Source: Torreya grandis (lineage: Eukaryota > Streptophyta > Pinopsida > Cupressales > Taxaceae). Taken from it: a stretch of DNA of 64,000 nucleotides. The first letter of the stretch is position 1. Each line of letters opens with the position of its first letter. The position numbers were made by a program, and so were the translations under genes. Under the pieces are notes generated by a model, which saw only the letters and a list, made by a program, of their open reading frames with translations, did no database searches and had not been told where the DNA came from. The DNA is taken from positions 2,136,001 to 2,200,000 of the forward strand of contig JARHVA010001923.1 in assembly GCA_037957365.1 (NCBI GenBank). Direction: 5' to 3'. Positions 12,501-23,054 of this stretch are shown here, one piece after another.

Positions 12501-15500
12501 TAATTTATGTGTCAGTTGTAGTTCCAATTTTCATAGTTTCTTGTTTAGTTTCTATAACTTGTCTTTGTTTAATATCCTGAGTGTGAGGAGGAGTAGAATT
12601 TGTAGTCCCAAAAATTCCATATAAGGTCACCTTCTAAAAGATGTATGATGGTGATCCTACCTCTAGGTTTCCTCCATAACTTATTTATAAATCTCCCTCT
12701 TCTTATTTTTCATCTAAAGACTCCTTTGTCTCCTCTTATTGTGTGCTAATATGGGATTTAGGGAGGCTTTTAGTGATATTATTACATTTTTTACTAAAAA
12801 AGGGGTGGTTGTTTCATTTGTTATAGGAGGAGAAGGAAAATAAATTTCTATTGGATCCTAAGGTTGAAATACTATTGTGACTATCAAAATGAACAAAACT
12901 ATGATATTTTGAGGTTTCATGTGTCTAGTACTTGTTGTTTCACCTCCTTTGGCTACGGGACATTTTTAAGAATTATTTCCCTCAAATTTTCATTAGTTTC
13001 TTCTTTTATTTATTCCTCTACTTAAGGTTACCCAAATTTTTCATAATCATTTTCTTCCAACTCTATATTAACTACATCTTCTTTGAATATAGATGAATCA
13101 TATTAGATCATCTGGGTGATCTTCATAGATGTTTGAGATTTTATCATTCTTATATAAACCTCTTAATCATCTTCAAGGTTAAGAAATATTGGTTCATGTT
13201 CATACTCTTAATGGCCATAAGCTTTCTAGAATCAGCTATGTAATATCTCTGTTTATTATTTTATTACTTTCTTTGGATACCACCATCTATATTAGGCTAG
13301 TTCAAACATAAATGAACCCATGTGATTCAAAGTCTTATCCAATTTCTCCCATTTTTTGAATTGTTGTCTTCCAATGCTGAGGGGTGTCTTGTGATACTTA
13401 GATAATATATCCTTCCTCGTATTATCATCCAAAATGTTGGATATCTATTAGGATATCTCTTGCTTGAAGAATTTTTCTAGTAAAAGTATTGGTAGTAAGG
13501 ATGGAACTACCAATGTACCCTAAAATATGATGACAGTATGATCTAGATAGAAATAATAATAACCCAATTCCTTTAGTGATATTTTAATATAATAAAATAT
13601 CCTAAGCATAGGTTTCCCCTTTATGGTTCTATAAACCTTTGGGTAGAATTTTTTTCTATTTTTTTCATACGATCCTTGTAATTATGTATGTGAATATGAT
13701 CAAAATCATCACATATCTACTTTGTCCCTTTTGGATCCCAATATAGAATGTTGGTTAAGGTAAAAATTCAATACATAGAATCCACCAAGTATGAAAACAT
13801 GTATAATTTGACATATCTTTGGGCCTTTATGTTGAATCTTATAATTTATCTTAGTATGGGAATGTTCATGCCCTCCAAAATTATGGACAACAGTCAGACC
13901 CATACCTCATCTTCTTGAGTGATGTATGAAGCCCCATGTATTATGTTCAGTAAGTCCATATCAATTTTAACACCTGTATTGAATTAATAAATGAGAAAAT
14001 TCTTCTTCATGGAAAATTTATTACTGTTATAGGCCCATTATAGTAGGGTGCTTCCAATATTATTTTTGAAATAGCTACTATCTATTGCCTAGTTATATGG
14101 GATGTTTGGTTTTGTAAATATATATAACTTCATGAAATATAGGCTACATAATTAAGCTATAGGATGAACAATATTTCTCTTATGAAATATATCTCTTATA
14201 AAAGTGCTTTTTGTAAACAAATTAAACACTAGGTCAATATAAGGGAATACCTCTAATTTTGCTAGTGCTTTATGGAGTGCAACTTCTTTATTTATTAATT
14301 GATCATATATGTACTCTATTTTATCTATATATAAGTCATAATCATCTTTATAATCTCAATATGCCTTTACCTCTAAATAAATTACATTATAATTCCTGAA
14401 TGCTCTAAGTAAAGTAGTCTTGTTAAATTTGGTATCCTTATATTCCTACTTGGTCCCAAAGCAGAACATCAAAGGACTAGGTTCCTAATTTTTTTCTCCA
14501 TTTTTGAATAATTATAGCTCTATATCAAACTTCAAAATTTAGGGATTTTAGTTTTATAGGGATCTCTAGATAATAGTTCAAAACTAATAATTGGAAAATG
14601 TAATTTGATTTAACTTGGGAGCATAACATATATTCCATTTACTTGTCTTACAAATTCATTTCTCAAATCATCCATGTGTGAAAATTAATTACAAAGTAAC
14701 AACCATTTTTATCCATCCATAAAATTTGCATTTGATTTATGACATCCTATTTCATGAGTTTACTTGACACATGGAACTGTGTTTCCTTATTTAATAGCTT
14801 AGTCATTTATTTTATCTTTTTAATATACTTTGGCCCTTTTACACTTGTCAATATGTCTTTGATATGTGTCCTTTTACCTTTTCTATATGTCTCTATAATA
14901 CACATGACATCTTCCTACTTAGTTTCTTTATTTTCTCCTTTTGTTGAGTCTTTGGTTATATCAATATATGGAGAGTAATAGGATGACACATGGAAGTTGA
15001 CTTAATAAAATGGCCACATGGCCCCATCAAATTATGACATGTATTAGTTGACTATACAAAGGAGGCCACATGGAACTCTTTCATTCAATCACTTGACATG
15101 TATCTTGTCTTTCATATGTTAGATTTTATGCACTAAGATGTTAACACATGGCATGGTCTCATGCATTTAGGTGGTTTCTAGACTTTGCGTTTATCTCCTT
15201 TTCTCTAAGCCTACGATCAAGTGAGATTGTGATAGTGGGTCAATCTTTCTTTCTTGATTATTTTATAGAATTATTTTTTGTATTTTTGTTCTGAAAGGTG
15301 TGATGCAGTGAGATGGAGACACATGGCATGATCTCTCTCATTTTTGTGGTATTTGGGATTTATAACTTTGTTTTCAATTAAAATCTTATAATCAAATGAA
15401 TTTGTGATACTTGGCTTGATCTCATATATTTGGCTAGTCATTTGAATATTAGACTTATAATATTAAATTATATTTTGGATGCAACAAAATTAAAACACAT

Positions 15501-15870
15501 TGTAGGATATTACTTAGTTGGGATAACAAAAACTTACTAATTTAAGTATTCATTAATAGTCCATGAATCTTGGGTGAGTAAATGACAATTTTTAGTAATA
15601 GGTTGTATTGTAAAGTTTGAAACTAAAAAACTTGAACAATTGTGATTAGTTAGGTTAGTCAATTAAATTTACAATAAGGACCAAAACCTAATTAATATCT
15701 CAATTTCGATCCAAAATTTGTGGAGTAAAAGTGAATAAAATTATTCTAGGCTTTAGTGTGAAATTATTTTAGGGTCAATTTAGGTCTTGATAGGGACTAA
15801 ACATAGGTATTTTTTAAGGCAAATGGGTCCATATTTGATTTATTTAAAATGGGGGATGTTGGTCATAACA
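9556..15870 (-). mobile_element. 6.3-kb solo LTR of the element E family, inserted in element A
   Basis: The right edge reads AAAATGGGGGATGTTGGTC...TAACA, the reverse complement of the start of element E's LTRs (TTGGGACAAACATACCCC / TTGGGACCAACATTCCCCC). The left part (9600-9860) matches the reverse complement of the end of those LTRs, for example GGTATAAGTTGTGGGTTTT against GGCATGAGTTATAGGTTTT, and GAGGGAAGGGTAAGGTATAAAATAA against GAGAAGGGTAAGGTAGAAATAAA. The length, 6,315 bases, is close to E's 6.6 kb. Element B lacks exactly this segment. Flanks ATTAG (9551-9555) and ATTAT (15871-15875) may be a decayed 5-bp duplication. No internal gag-pol accompanies it, so it looks like a solo LTR left by LTR-LTR recombination. 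Confidence 0.82.
10900..14690 (-). pseudogene. LTR-borne ORF of unknown function (diverged copy)
   Basis: Heavily broken coding sequence read on the minus strand inside the solo LTR. Clear protein-like stretches include one with KVDM at its end (13709-13903), a stretch with LDHTVII (about 13540), TPLSIGRQQFKKWEKLDKT (about 13330-13388) and a charged, helix-prone part near 11.3-11.6 kb. Two of these are collinear with the frame in element E's LTRs: a YY..DYTII/YY..DHTVII motif followed about 170-185 bases later by P-L-x-I-G, a Lys-rich run, K-x-W and a V/L-x-x-T. I do not recognise the protein. It has no reverse transcriptase, integrase or gag motif. Limits are approximate, and the N-terminal part could not be aligned with E. 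Confidence 0.6.
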
Positions 15871-16659
15871 ATTATGTTTGGAGTTTTTTGAGTTAAAAAT
15901 GTTCATAGCATGTTCCTCTTATATTTTTATTTTCTTAGAATAATTATTATCACCATCATGTTGTATGTGAACTGATCTTCCCTTGTGGGAAAATGAAATA
16001 CCTTATTGATTTGGATATAATTTTGATTTCATATGTTATAACCAAAATTTTCCCAATGTAAAATTGTGTTGATATGTATGAGGTATGACCCAAACTTTTG
16101 TTTAGAAAACACATGGCTCATAAGCAATTGGTAATATGATATGCCCTAATGAGTCTTTCCAAGTTACCTTATGATGTAAGTATTTGATATTATATCCAAG
16201 TTGTGACAAATGGATTACATTATAATAGGTTTATTTTTCCATAGGGTCAATATGGTTATGGTGAAAATAAGTTACAGCCATGAGTAATGTAAATGTTAAG
16301 TCCTTTCGGTGAGGATGTTTTTTGCTTGGTGAAATTAGGAGCAATTATGGAGTATGTCCATATAATATTAGTCTTATATTGAGTAACTTTTGAAAATTTT
16401 CCACATAAATACTTGGAATGCCACATATTTATTCATTAGGAAATTTGTTCCCATCATATGTATCATTGACAAATATTGTATACTTTATAGGATTTTTATT
16501 TAATTTTTTATTATATTTTAGTAGGAAACAAGCATATCTATGCACATTCATATATAAGTGGATAAATGAGGTGTAACATTTATGTACATTCCTTATTTGA
16601 GTGGATAAATTATAACTCTACTAAATTTGAATTGTATCTCCAAATCTAAATTTATATAT

Positions 16660-17967
16660 GCTAAGAAATATTATGTATTTTAAAATCAAATAGCATAATC
16701 TTGAAGAAACTCATCATCATGTTGCTTGAAATTTTGTAGCTATTCTAATGTAAACTTGGGTACTTTATGTGTATTAAATTATAAGAAGAAAACATCCTCT
16801 AATTTCTCAATTGTACTTAAGGAACTATTTGGTATGTTATAGAACAAATCCCAAGCTTCTTATGTGAGGCTTCCATGGAATGTTTTTAACATTATCCGCT
16901 CATCTTTAGCCCAATGATCAAAATATGTACATATTGAATTATATGGTTGAAAAGATATTATTTTCCAGAAAAAAGGTAACATTAGAATGATAAAATATTT
17001 TGGATAAGTATATTCAAATACACATTATAGAAGAGGTTGATTTTTTATGATCTTATCATTAATAGTAGCATTATAGGATAACATTTGTACTTTGATAAGT
17101 GATACTTGCCTTTAGATTTATCCTATAGTACTCATCATAGACACAAGATAATTATTAGGAATTATTGAGGTTCGTAATGATGTAATCATTGGTTTAAATT
17201 CACCTTCTATTTGAAACAAAGGAATAATGGATGTCTCATCATTATGAGTAATTTTTTTGAGTTTTGAATGATTTGAAAATTTTAGAACCTTCAATACTTT
17301 AACTTCATTTTAAAGTGATGAAAATTTTGGTAATGGTACCTTTGTTGGAAAATTTGGAACCTTTGAAAATGTTATATCATTTAAAACTTTTAAAATCTTT
17401 GGTAATGGTATATTGTTTAAAAAAACTGCAATAATTGGTAATGGTACCTCATTTAATAATTTTGGAATCTTTGGTAATGGTACATCATTTAAATTTTTTT
17501 GAATCTTTGGTAATGGTACATTGTTTGGAAATGTTGGAAATTGGGGTAATAGTAATTAATTTGGAGTTTACAAGGAAGTAATGATATTTTTATGAATATC
17601 TCATAAATTTTCATAATAAAACGAATCAAAATTTGGCCCATGTGTATCCAATATAATTTTAGGAGGTGGAGGGACATGTTGACCATCATCATGATGTGAT
17701 TACCTAAATTTTTTATTACTAATAGCATAGGACATGGAAGCCAACATAGGTTGTTGGTGAATAATGGGAGCAGGATGATTATTATTAAAATATTTAATGG
17801 TAGGTGGCTCAATGAAATAAGTCAAACATGCTTGATTTTGTTCATTTGGTAAAATTTGAATTTTATTGTGCTTAATATTTATTATTTTATAAAGATACAC
17901 CTCTTATTGCTCATATGTTATACATTATACTTAATTTGACACATTTTTCCATTGGGTAATCCTTCAT
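16660..17967 (-). pseudogene. Element A gag remnant
   Basis: Minus-strand frame likely starting at the ATG whose complement is at 17965-17967 and running left. The N-terminal part carries a 12-residue tandem repeat with the core VPLPKI (17320-17560). The C-terminal part (about 16690-16970) reads WAKDERIMLKTFHGSL, then EAWDLFYNIPNSSLSTIEKL and QHDDEFLQDYAI, which fits the Retrotrans_gag fold (Trp-Ala-x-x-Glu ... aliphatic-Pro-x-x-Ser ... Phe). The same block occurs in element B at 36.8-37.05 kb. No CCHC knuckle was seen. In-frame stops and frameshifts make it inactive. It lies directly downstream of the 5' LTR and primer site, the normal gag position. Confidence 0.72.
17320..17560 (-). repeat. 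36-bp tandem repeat inside gag of element A
   Basis: CTTTGGTAATGGTA recurs at about 17328, 17398, 17433, 17470 and 17505, with a weak unit near 17540. Most spacings are near 36 bases, or 12 codons. On the minus strand each unit encodes a Val-Pro-Leu-Pro-Lys-Ile core, giving a proline-rich N-terminal arm of gag. Confidence 0.85.
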
Positions 17968-18072
17968 TTTATCTATGGTAAAAGAAATAATGAAATAATC
18001 CAACAATGATATATAAAAAAATTTGAAGCTAAAGAACCCTAGAGTAATAATTATTTCATAAGAAGATTTAGA

Positions 18073-18086
18073 GGTTGGGTTCACCA
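18073..18086 (-). other. Primer binding site of element A
   Basis: On the minus strand this reads TGGTGAACCCAACC, two bases after the 5' LTR end. TGG complements the CCA end of a tRNA, and the position is the standard one. I cannot name the tRNA from memory. Element B has a decayed version (TTCACGAAA, 38271-38279). Confidence 0.7.
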
Positions 18087-18088
18087 AA

Positions 18089-19423
18089 TGTTCAACCTTT
18101 TTTAAGAATGGTGGGTGTTAAATGGGTATAATAGCCTAATTAAATGGATAAGTAAAACTTTACTAAAGTAGCCCAACTAAATTAATTCAAATAACACAAT
18201 ATTCTAAATTAGAAAATTACCAAATATAGAAAATACAATTCTAATTTATTTTTTGATAATTACAACACAAATAAGAGATAATACTTAGCTTGTTTGGATG
18301 TGTAGATAGATTTAAGATTTATAAAGGTGGAATTAGGTAGACTAATGCTCAAGATCTACTTGTTATATTTTGGAAATATTATTTTTGGAGGCCTATACAC
18401 TTGAGTTGACATGTGGACACTTACATCAATGCATATGTTTGTGGTTCAATGATTGTGTCCTATACAAAATAATTTTTGCATTGAAAAATTAACACATGTG
18501 TCTGTTAGGATTTTTTTTCCACATTTTTTTATGTATCTGGATTAAATGCACAGACTCCATATGACTACGTATAGTTCAAGCCCTAGTTATTCATCTTAGC
18601 TTAGGTCACCTTGCCAAAAAAGGGTTAGTGAGCTCATGAATTCAAGCTAACCTCAAAGACCCTTTTTTTAATGAGTTTTACCTACATAGCCAATACTCTA
18701 AAGAGTGATTTAGACTTATGTAGTTCTCCCCTAAGTATAGGTTTATGTGTACACAAGGGTGAAATGTGATATATATAATGGCATATAATGATCTAGCTTG
18801 TAACTTGAAAAATATTTATTATGGGTTGTTATTTGAATGCTTCAGACCTATAATATGACTAGTCTTATGATTGATATATAAATAGGTAATAGTAGGGTAG
18901 TATAACTCAATCTTGTAATTGATTAAATGAGCTTAAATAGGTGTTTTCATGGTATTTTATAGATAGATAATGAGTGGGATTTTGATTTTTATTTATACCA
19001 TAACATTTTAAAATATATCACATAAGAATTAGATAAGATAAATAGGTCAACCCATACATTTAAAAATATTTTAAATTTGGATGACTTTTGAGGTACAGAC
19101 ACTTGATAAGGAAACTAGATAATAGCATCAATGTCAGTGTCCCTTTGTAAAACATAACTATTTGATAGGTTAGAAAACTAATGAAGAATTGCAACTAATA
19201 GCAAAGGATATAAATTATGTTTTAATACTTTTATAGTGTTTAGTTGATCTAGGTCATTTGAATGATAGGGTTGGTCTATAAGATAAGCAGTTAGGCATAG
19301 TAAGATAGTGAATGTGAGCCTCTTAATAGTAGGAGGTTATAGAACTAAAAGGTAGAGCCATGATTGGTATTTTTACGTGTACAAGACTGAGATGTTATAT
19401 ATAATCAAATTTTAGTATCTACA
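18089..19423 (-). repeat. Element A 5' LTR (right copy)
   Basis: It starts TGTTCAACC and ends TCTACA on the plus strand, so it has TG...CA-type ends. It pairs with 6355-7645. To its right, LINE endonuclease coding resumes at once. Confidence 0.8.
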
Positions 19424-20052
19424 CCTTTTTAATTATTTTAAGGAATCTTTCATTACCTCTAGAAAAATTTTAGCTAGTTAAACCAAGGTGTGGGAGAATA
19501 TGACCTTTGGTTATGGTTTGGGTCATATAATCCCAGCTTATTACATGTGTAAAACTAAGGTTCCCTATCTATAACACACCATATCATGGTTAGGATTCCT
19601 TATTTGTCTTCAAGTGACTAAATCATGCTAAAATATCCATAAAGAAATAAATGGTCCATAAGATGGTGCCTCATTAGCCACCACCAAAGAGTTGTCCTCT
19701 CAATGAAAACACTAAAAGTGTAAAGGTTGACAAGATTAAGGATTTCCCCATTAAAATTAAAGATTTTCCAAAGAACATTCTTAGATGGGTCCACACCCCA
19801 CTCTATCACAAATGATGCATAAATCAGTGAAATCATTTTAATGGCACTACCACATCCTACATCATGTATGAAAATATGACAAATATCACTTGGACAAATG
19901 ATTTTATATTCCATTTATAGATTTAAACTGATAATCTTCACCTCATATAGATAAAGGATATGTATATCTTAAAATATATAACAAATGTAATAAACTAATT
20001 ACTTATAGATCAGGTCAATTAAACCAAAAACATTCCAAGAGAAAACATTCAT
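19424..20052 (-). pseudogene. LINE ORF2, upstream part: AP-like endonuclease
   Basis: Minus-strand coding that probably starts at the ATG complementing 20050-20052, reading MNVFSWNVFGL, the usual opening of plant LINE ORF2. Then come a degraded LQET-like box (LYEVK, about 19960) and a block with WGVDPS and NLYTFSVFIERTTLW (about 19690-19800). The GDFN catalytic box is degraded to GYFSMI (about 19620), and CNKLGLYDPN follows (about 19510). The frame is cut at 19423 by element A and resumes at 6354 with the SDH block. It acts, when intact, by nicking target DNA for reverse transcription. The Asp of GDFN is lost here. Confidence 0.82.
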
Positions 20053-20479
20053 TGGAAAGTATCAATATTCATGGTTTCTCCCTGTTGGCATTCTAATATT
20101 TTAAAGTGATTACTCAATAACTTTATTTATTTTATCTTAGCTAGAAAGTTTGTAAGCACAATAAGTTGGTAGTTAGTGTGTAAAAAATCGTCCTCATCAC
20201 TATTAAGAGGACTCCATGATATTTGAGCCACTTGGTGGTTTGGAGGAGGAGTATCTTATGCTTGGGGAATCAAGATAAGATATTTATGTGATCATGTGTC
20301 TTATGTTTGAAATATATAGAATCCAGGAGCTAAAGATTCTTGAGGTTTAATAATTTCATTAACAAAGTGAAGATAACTTGGCATATCTTAATTAGGGTTT
20401 GTCTAAGGACCTAAGGTGGGGTCAGTGGTGGTGGAGTGACTACACTAGTAGAGGTGGGAGGCTTAGGGTTAACAATAGG

Positions 20480-21480
20480 TGATTTAAGGATATGATTATT
20501 TAAATTATTTATTTGACCCACCACCTACCAACTATCATTAGCTCCTTCCATGGGGTGGGTGGTCTTATCATAAATTTAAGTATAAGATTCAAGGCATCCA
20601 TGGGTGGGTATTCTTTAATCATATGGTCTAAATCCTGACATCTAAAATAGGTATTAGGGTGATTAATATAAATCACCCTCTACGTAAACTATTGCTCACC
20701 AATTTAGCTATCAATACTTTCATGGAGGTCTTATATGAGGTCAACCTTGATATAGATGTGACATTGAGTGTGGGTGAAAAATAAAATCTTGATTTTCAAA
20801 TAGATGAAATGACCTAATGGTTTTATGAATTGTTTCAAAAATGAAAAATTGCATAGGTGAACCAAGAAACTCAACCTGAACATAGACCATAATTTTGGAT
20901 TTGTCTAAAATAACAAAGTCATGTGTTAAGGGGGAAAAGACAAGAAAATATATTCTTACATAACATATACCATGATTATGAATAGTAAACACTTCTCAAC
21001 ATTATCAAACCTAAAATAAAAATACCTTAGTTAAACTTTGAATCCCTATAATATTAATGCCATAAGGGTACCAATTGGTTTGCACCTATCTAAAAATCAT
21101 GGATTTAGTAGGGATACAGAACAGAAAATATCTAATAAGTGTATGAGTTTTAATCCAATCACAAACATTATAAAAAGTGGGTAAATCAATTAAAACATCA
21201 TCAGGATATTCTCAAGCAAAAGTTACATTACCTTATGAAAAACTTTTGAAACAAATTTGTGAGCCCACATAGATACCATGGTTTCTTCTTCCAAGTTAAG
21301 CCACATCCAATGATGTGGGATCTTAATAAGGACACTTTAAATAAAAAATTTGACCAAAGCATGGAAACTAAATCTAAAATCAATAAATTCAAGTAAAGTT
21401 AGAAAGATAGTCTTGTAAATCCAAATAAAATGATGTTGGTATGATCATAAACTAATTTTCATAATTGAATTTATAAAAAA
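20480..21480 (-). pseudogene. LINE ORF1: DUF4283-like protein with zinc knuckle
   Basis: The minus-strand frame at 20741-20992 carries VYVQVEFLGSPMQFFIFE, matching the PVWV-x-LP-x-LP-x-x-x-W region of DUF4283 in plant LINE ORF1. In shifted frames to its left come a VDL block and then FRCQDLDHMIKE (about 20600-20640), a C-x2-C-x4-H-x4-C knuckle in which the first and last Cys are replaced by Tyr. It sits just upstream of the ORF2 start (20052), the usual plant L1 order. ORF1 binds the element RNA in intact relatives. Its upstream limit is uncertain. Confidence 0.7.
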
Positions 21481-22280
21481 AGTGGAATCCATCTTCTTCA
21501 ATCAAATTTCATTTATATCAGTCATCATTATGTCATAAACATCCTCAAACTCATTTATGTGTTCTTGAATAATTTATAAAAGGATTCTTTCATATTTACC
21601 AAGTTACTCTAGTTTTAGCATCATGTGCAACAATTATTATACTACAAGTTTCAATTTTTCCATGAGGTTATTTCCAAATTACATCAACCTAAACACACAC
21701 TTGTGAATAATCCATTTAAACCATATTATCAAAATTCTAAAATTCATCCATATAATACATTAGATCCTTTTATATTTACTCATTCCCTCACATAGATCTT
21801 ATATGTTCTAATCTCCTATCAAATTACTCTTGATCACCTATAGGGATATATTTTAAAATTAAAATATTCCCACTTCTATTGGCATTTATCTAGGATTGAC
21901 CACCATAGTTTTTCCATAATAATTTTTATCGATTTTTTTCTATTCTCCCTTTACCCTTACAAATAGTTTTTTGGGGAGTTCAAATTCTAATGACTCTATG
22001 TGGGTATCCAAAATGCTTTTGATCTTATAAAAAGCTCACATTAACACATTATCATGTCAAATCATTCCCATGTCACATGTGATTATATAATATCTATCTC
22101 AGAACTTAATTTCTATGTGAAATTCTCTTTATCAATCACCATCACATCATCTGACTCTTTCAATTATTCCTACACAACATTATCCTCATTTTAATTTCAT
22201 TATGCACATCATTTATCACCACCAAATTTGGTCATTCTCTTTTGAAATATTTCCTCAACATTTGTATGACCATGTTTTGT
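21481..22280. other. Unannotated AT-rich stretch upstream of the LINE
   Basis: No frame or repeat end recognised. It may include the LINE 5' untranslated region, because it lies upstream of ORF1 on the minus strand. Confidence 0.4.
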
Positions 22281-22298
22281 AACCCCATTGACATGTTT

Positions 22299-23010
22299 TT
22301 ATTTTGTTGATCTTTCATCCTCTTGAATTAGCTTAGTTCTCACTCTACCACTTTGTTGTGCATCTTCTTCCTTATGTGGTGTGTCCTTTTGTGGATATAT
22401 TTTGGTCCTTTTTATATTATATCTCCCACTTTTGATTTTTTTTTCATTTTTCACATTTTTTGTATAGTTGAATATGCAACATTCACCTCCTAAGGGTCTT
22501 AAATATTCCTTGGAAAACTTGTTTGTAATGAGCTCATCCAACCAAGATATCCAAACAAGGAGCATGTTTAATTCCACTAGTTGGGTCTTGTCATAGATTA
22601 TTGGCTAATCTTACATTAACTTTTGTTTTTTTACATTAATGATAGGTTATCTAAACTTTTTATAATCTTGGGCCTTCATCCTTATTTCTCGATTGATTGG
22701 AGTTTACATACTAGTTCATTTTATGGAGCAATTTCCCCTACAAGATAAAATGGGGTTCTCTATAAATTAAATTTTGAATTTAGGTATTCCTTCATTAATT
22801 TAATGTCCTCCATGTGTATCTCTTTTGTTGATTCCATTATTTTATCTTCCATTTGTGTTGAGACATTTCATTTTACATATTTTTTTCATAATTGGCTACA
22901 CAACATTCACCTTCTATAACTCTTAACAAGTTGTTGGAAAAATTATGCATGGTGAGATCAACAAACCAACATATCCAAACTAGAAACATGTGTACATCCA
23001 TTAATTTAGT
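22299..23010 (-). repeat. Divergent ~425-bp direct duplication with conserved minus-strand peptide
   Basis: Two units about 425 bases apart share the same peptide on the minus strand. Unit 1 (22440-22577) reads LLVWISWLDELI...GGECCIFNYTKN, and unit 2 (22868-22985) reads FLVWICWFVDLT...EGECCVANYEKN. More than half of the residues agree over about 45 positions, including the LVWI, FS, LR and GECC blocks. Unit 1 lies in an open 92-codon frame, and unit 2 ends at a stop after KNM. I do not recognise the sequence. It could be a duplicated exon-like coding piece or monomers upstream of the LINE. Confidence 0.6.
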
Positions 23011-23054
23011 ATTTTTATAACTAAATAACACTTATTTCACTACCTTGTGTTTTA

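Larger units (their letters stand above)
6355..19423 (-). mobile_element. Element A: gag-only LTR retrotransposon nested in the LINE
   Basis: Two direct repeats of about 1.3 kb (6355-7645 and 18089-19423) bound this element. A primer-binding-site-like sequence directly left of the right repeat and gag on the minus strand set its orientation: the right repeat is the 5' LTR. It interrupts LINE ORF2 between the endonuclease GDFN-like and SDH blocks. Inside are a degenerate gag and a later 6.3-kb solo LTR of another family. No protease, reverse transcriptase or integrase was seen, so it looks non-autonomous. Element B (25.8-39.6 kb) has the same layout and sequence family. I found no convincing target-site duplication at the outer ends (GAGAA on the left, CCTTT on the right). 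Confidence 0.82.

Noticed and set aside
10900..14690. Pol gene of element A
   Set aside because: No reverse transcriptase, RNase H or integrase motif was found, and the segment matches the element E LTR instead.
14739..14978. 79-codon plus-strand frame
   Set aside because: It is antisense to the solo LTR and has no motif.
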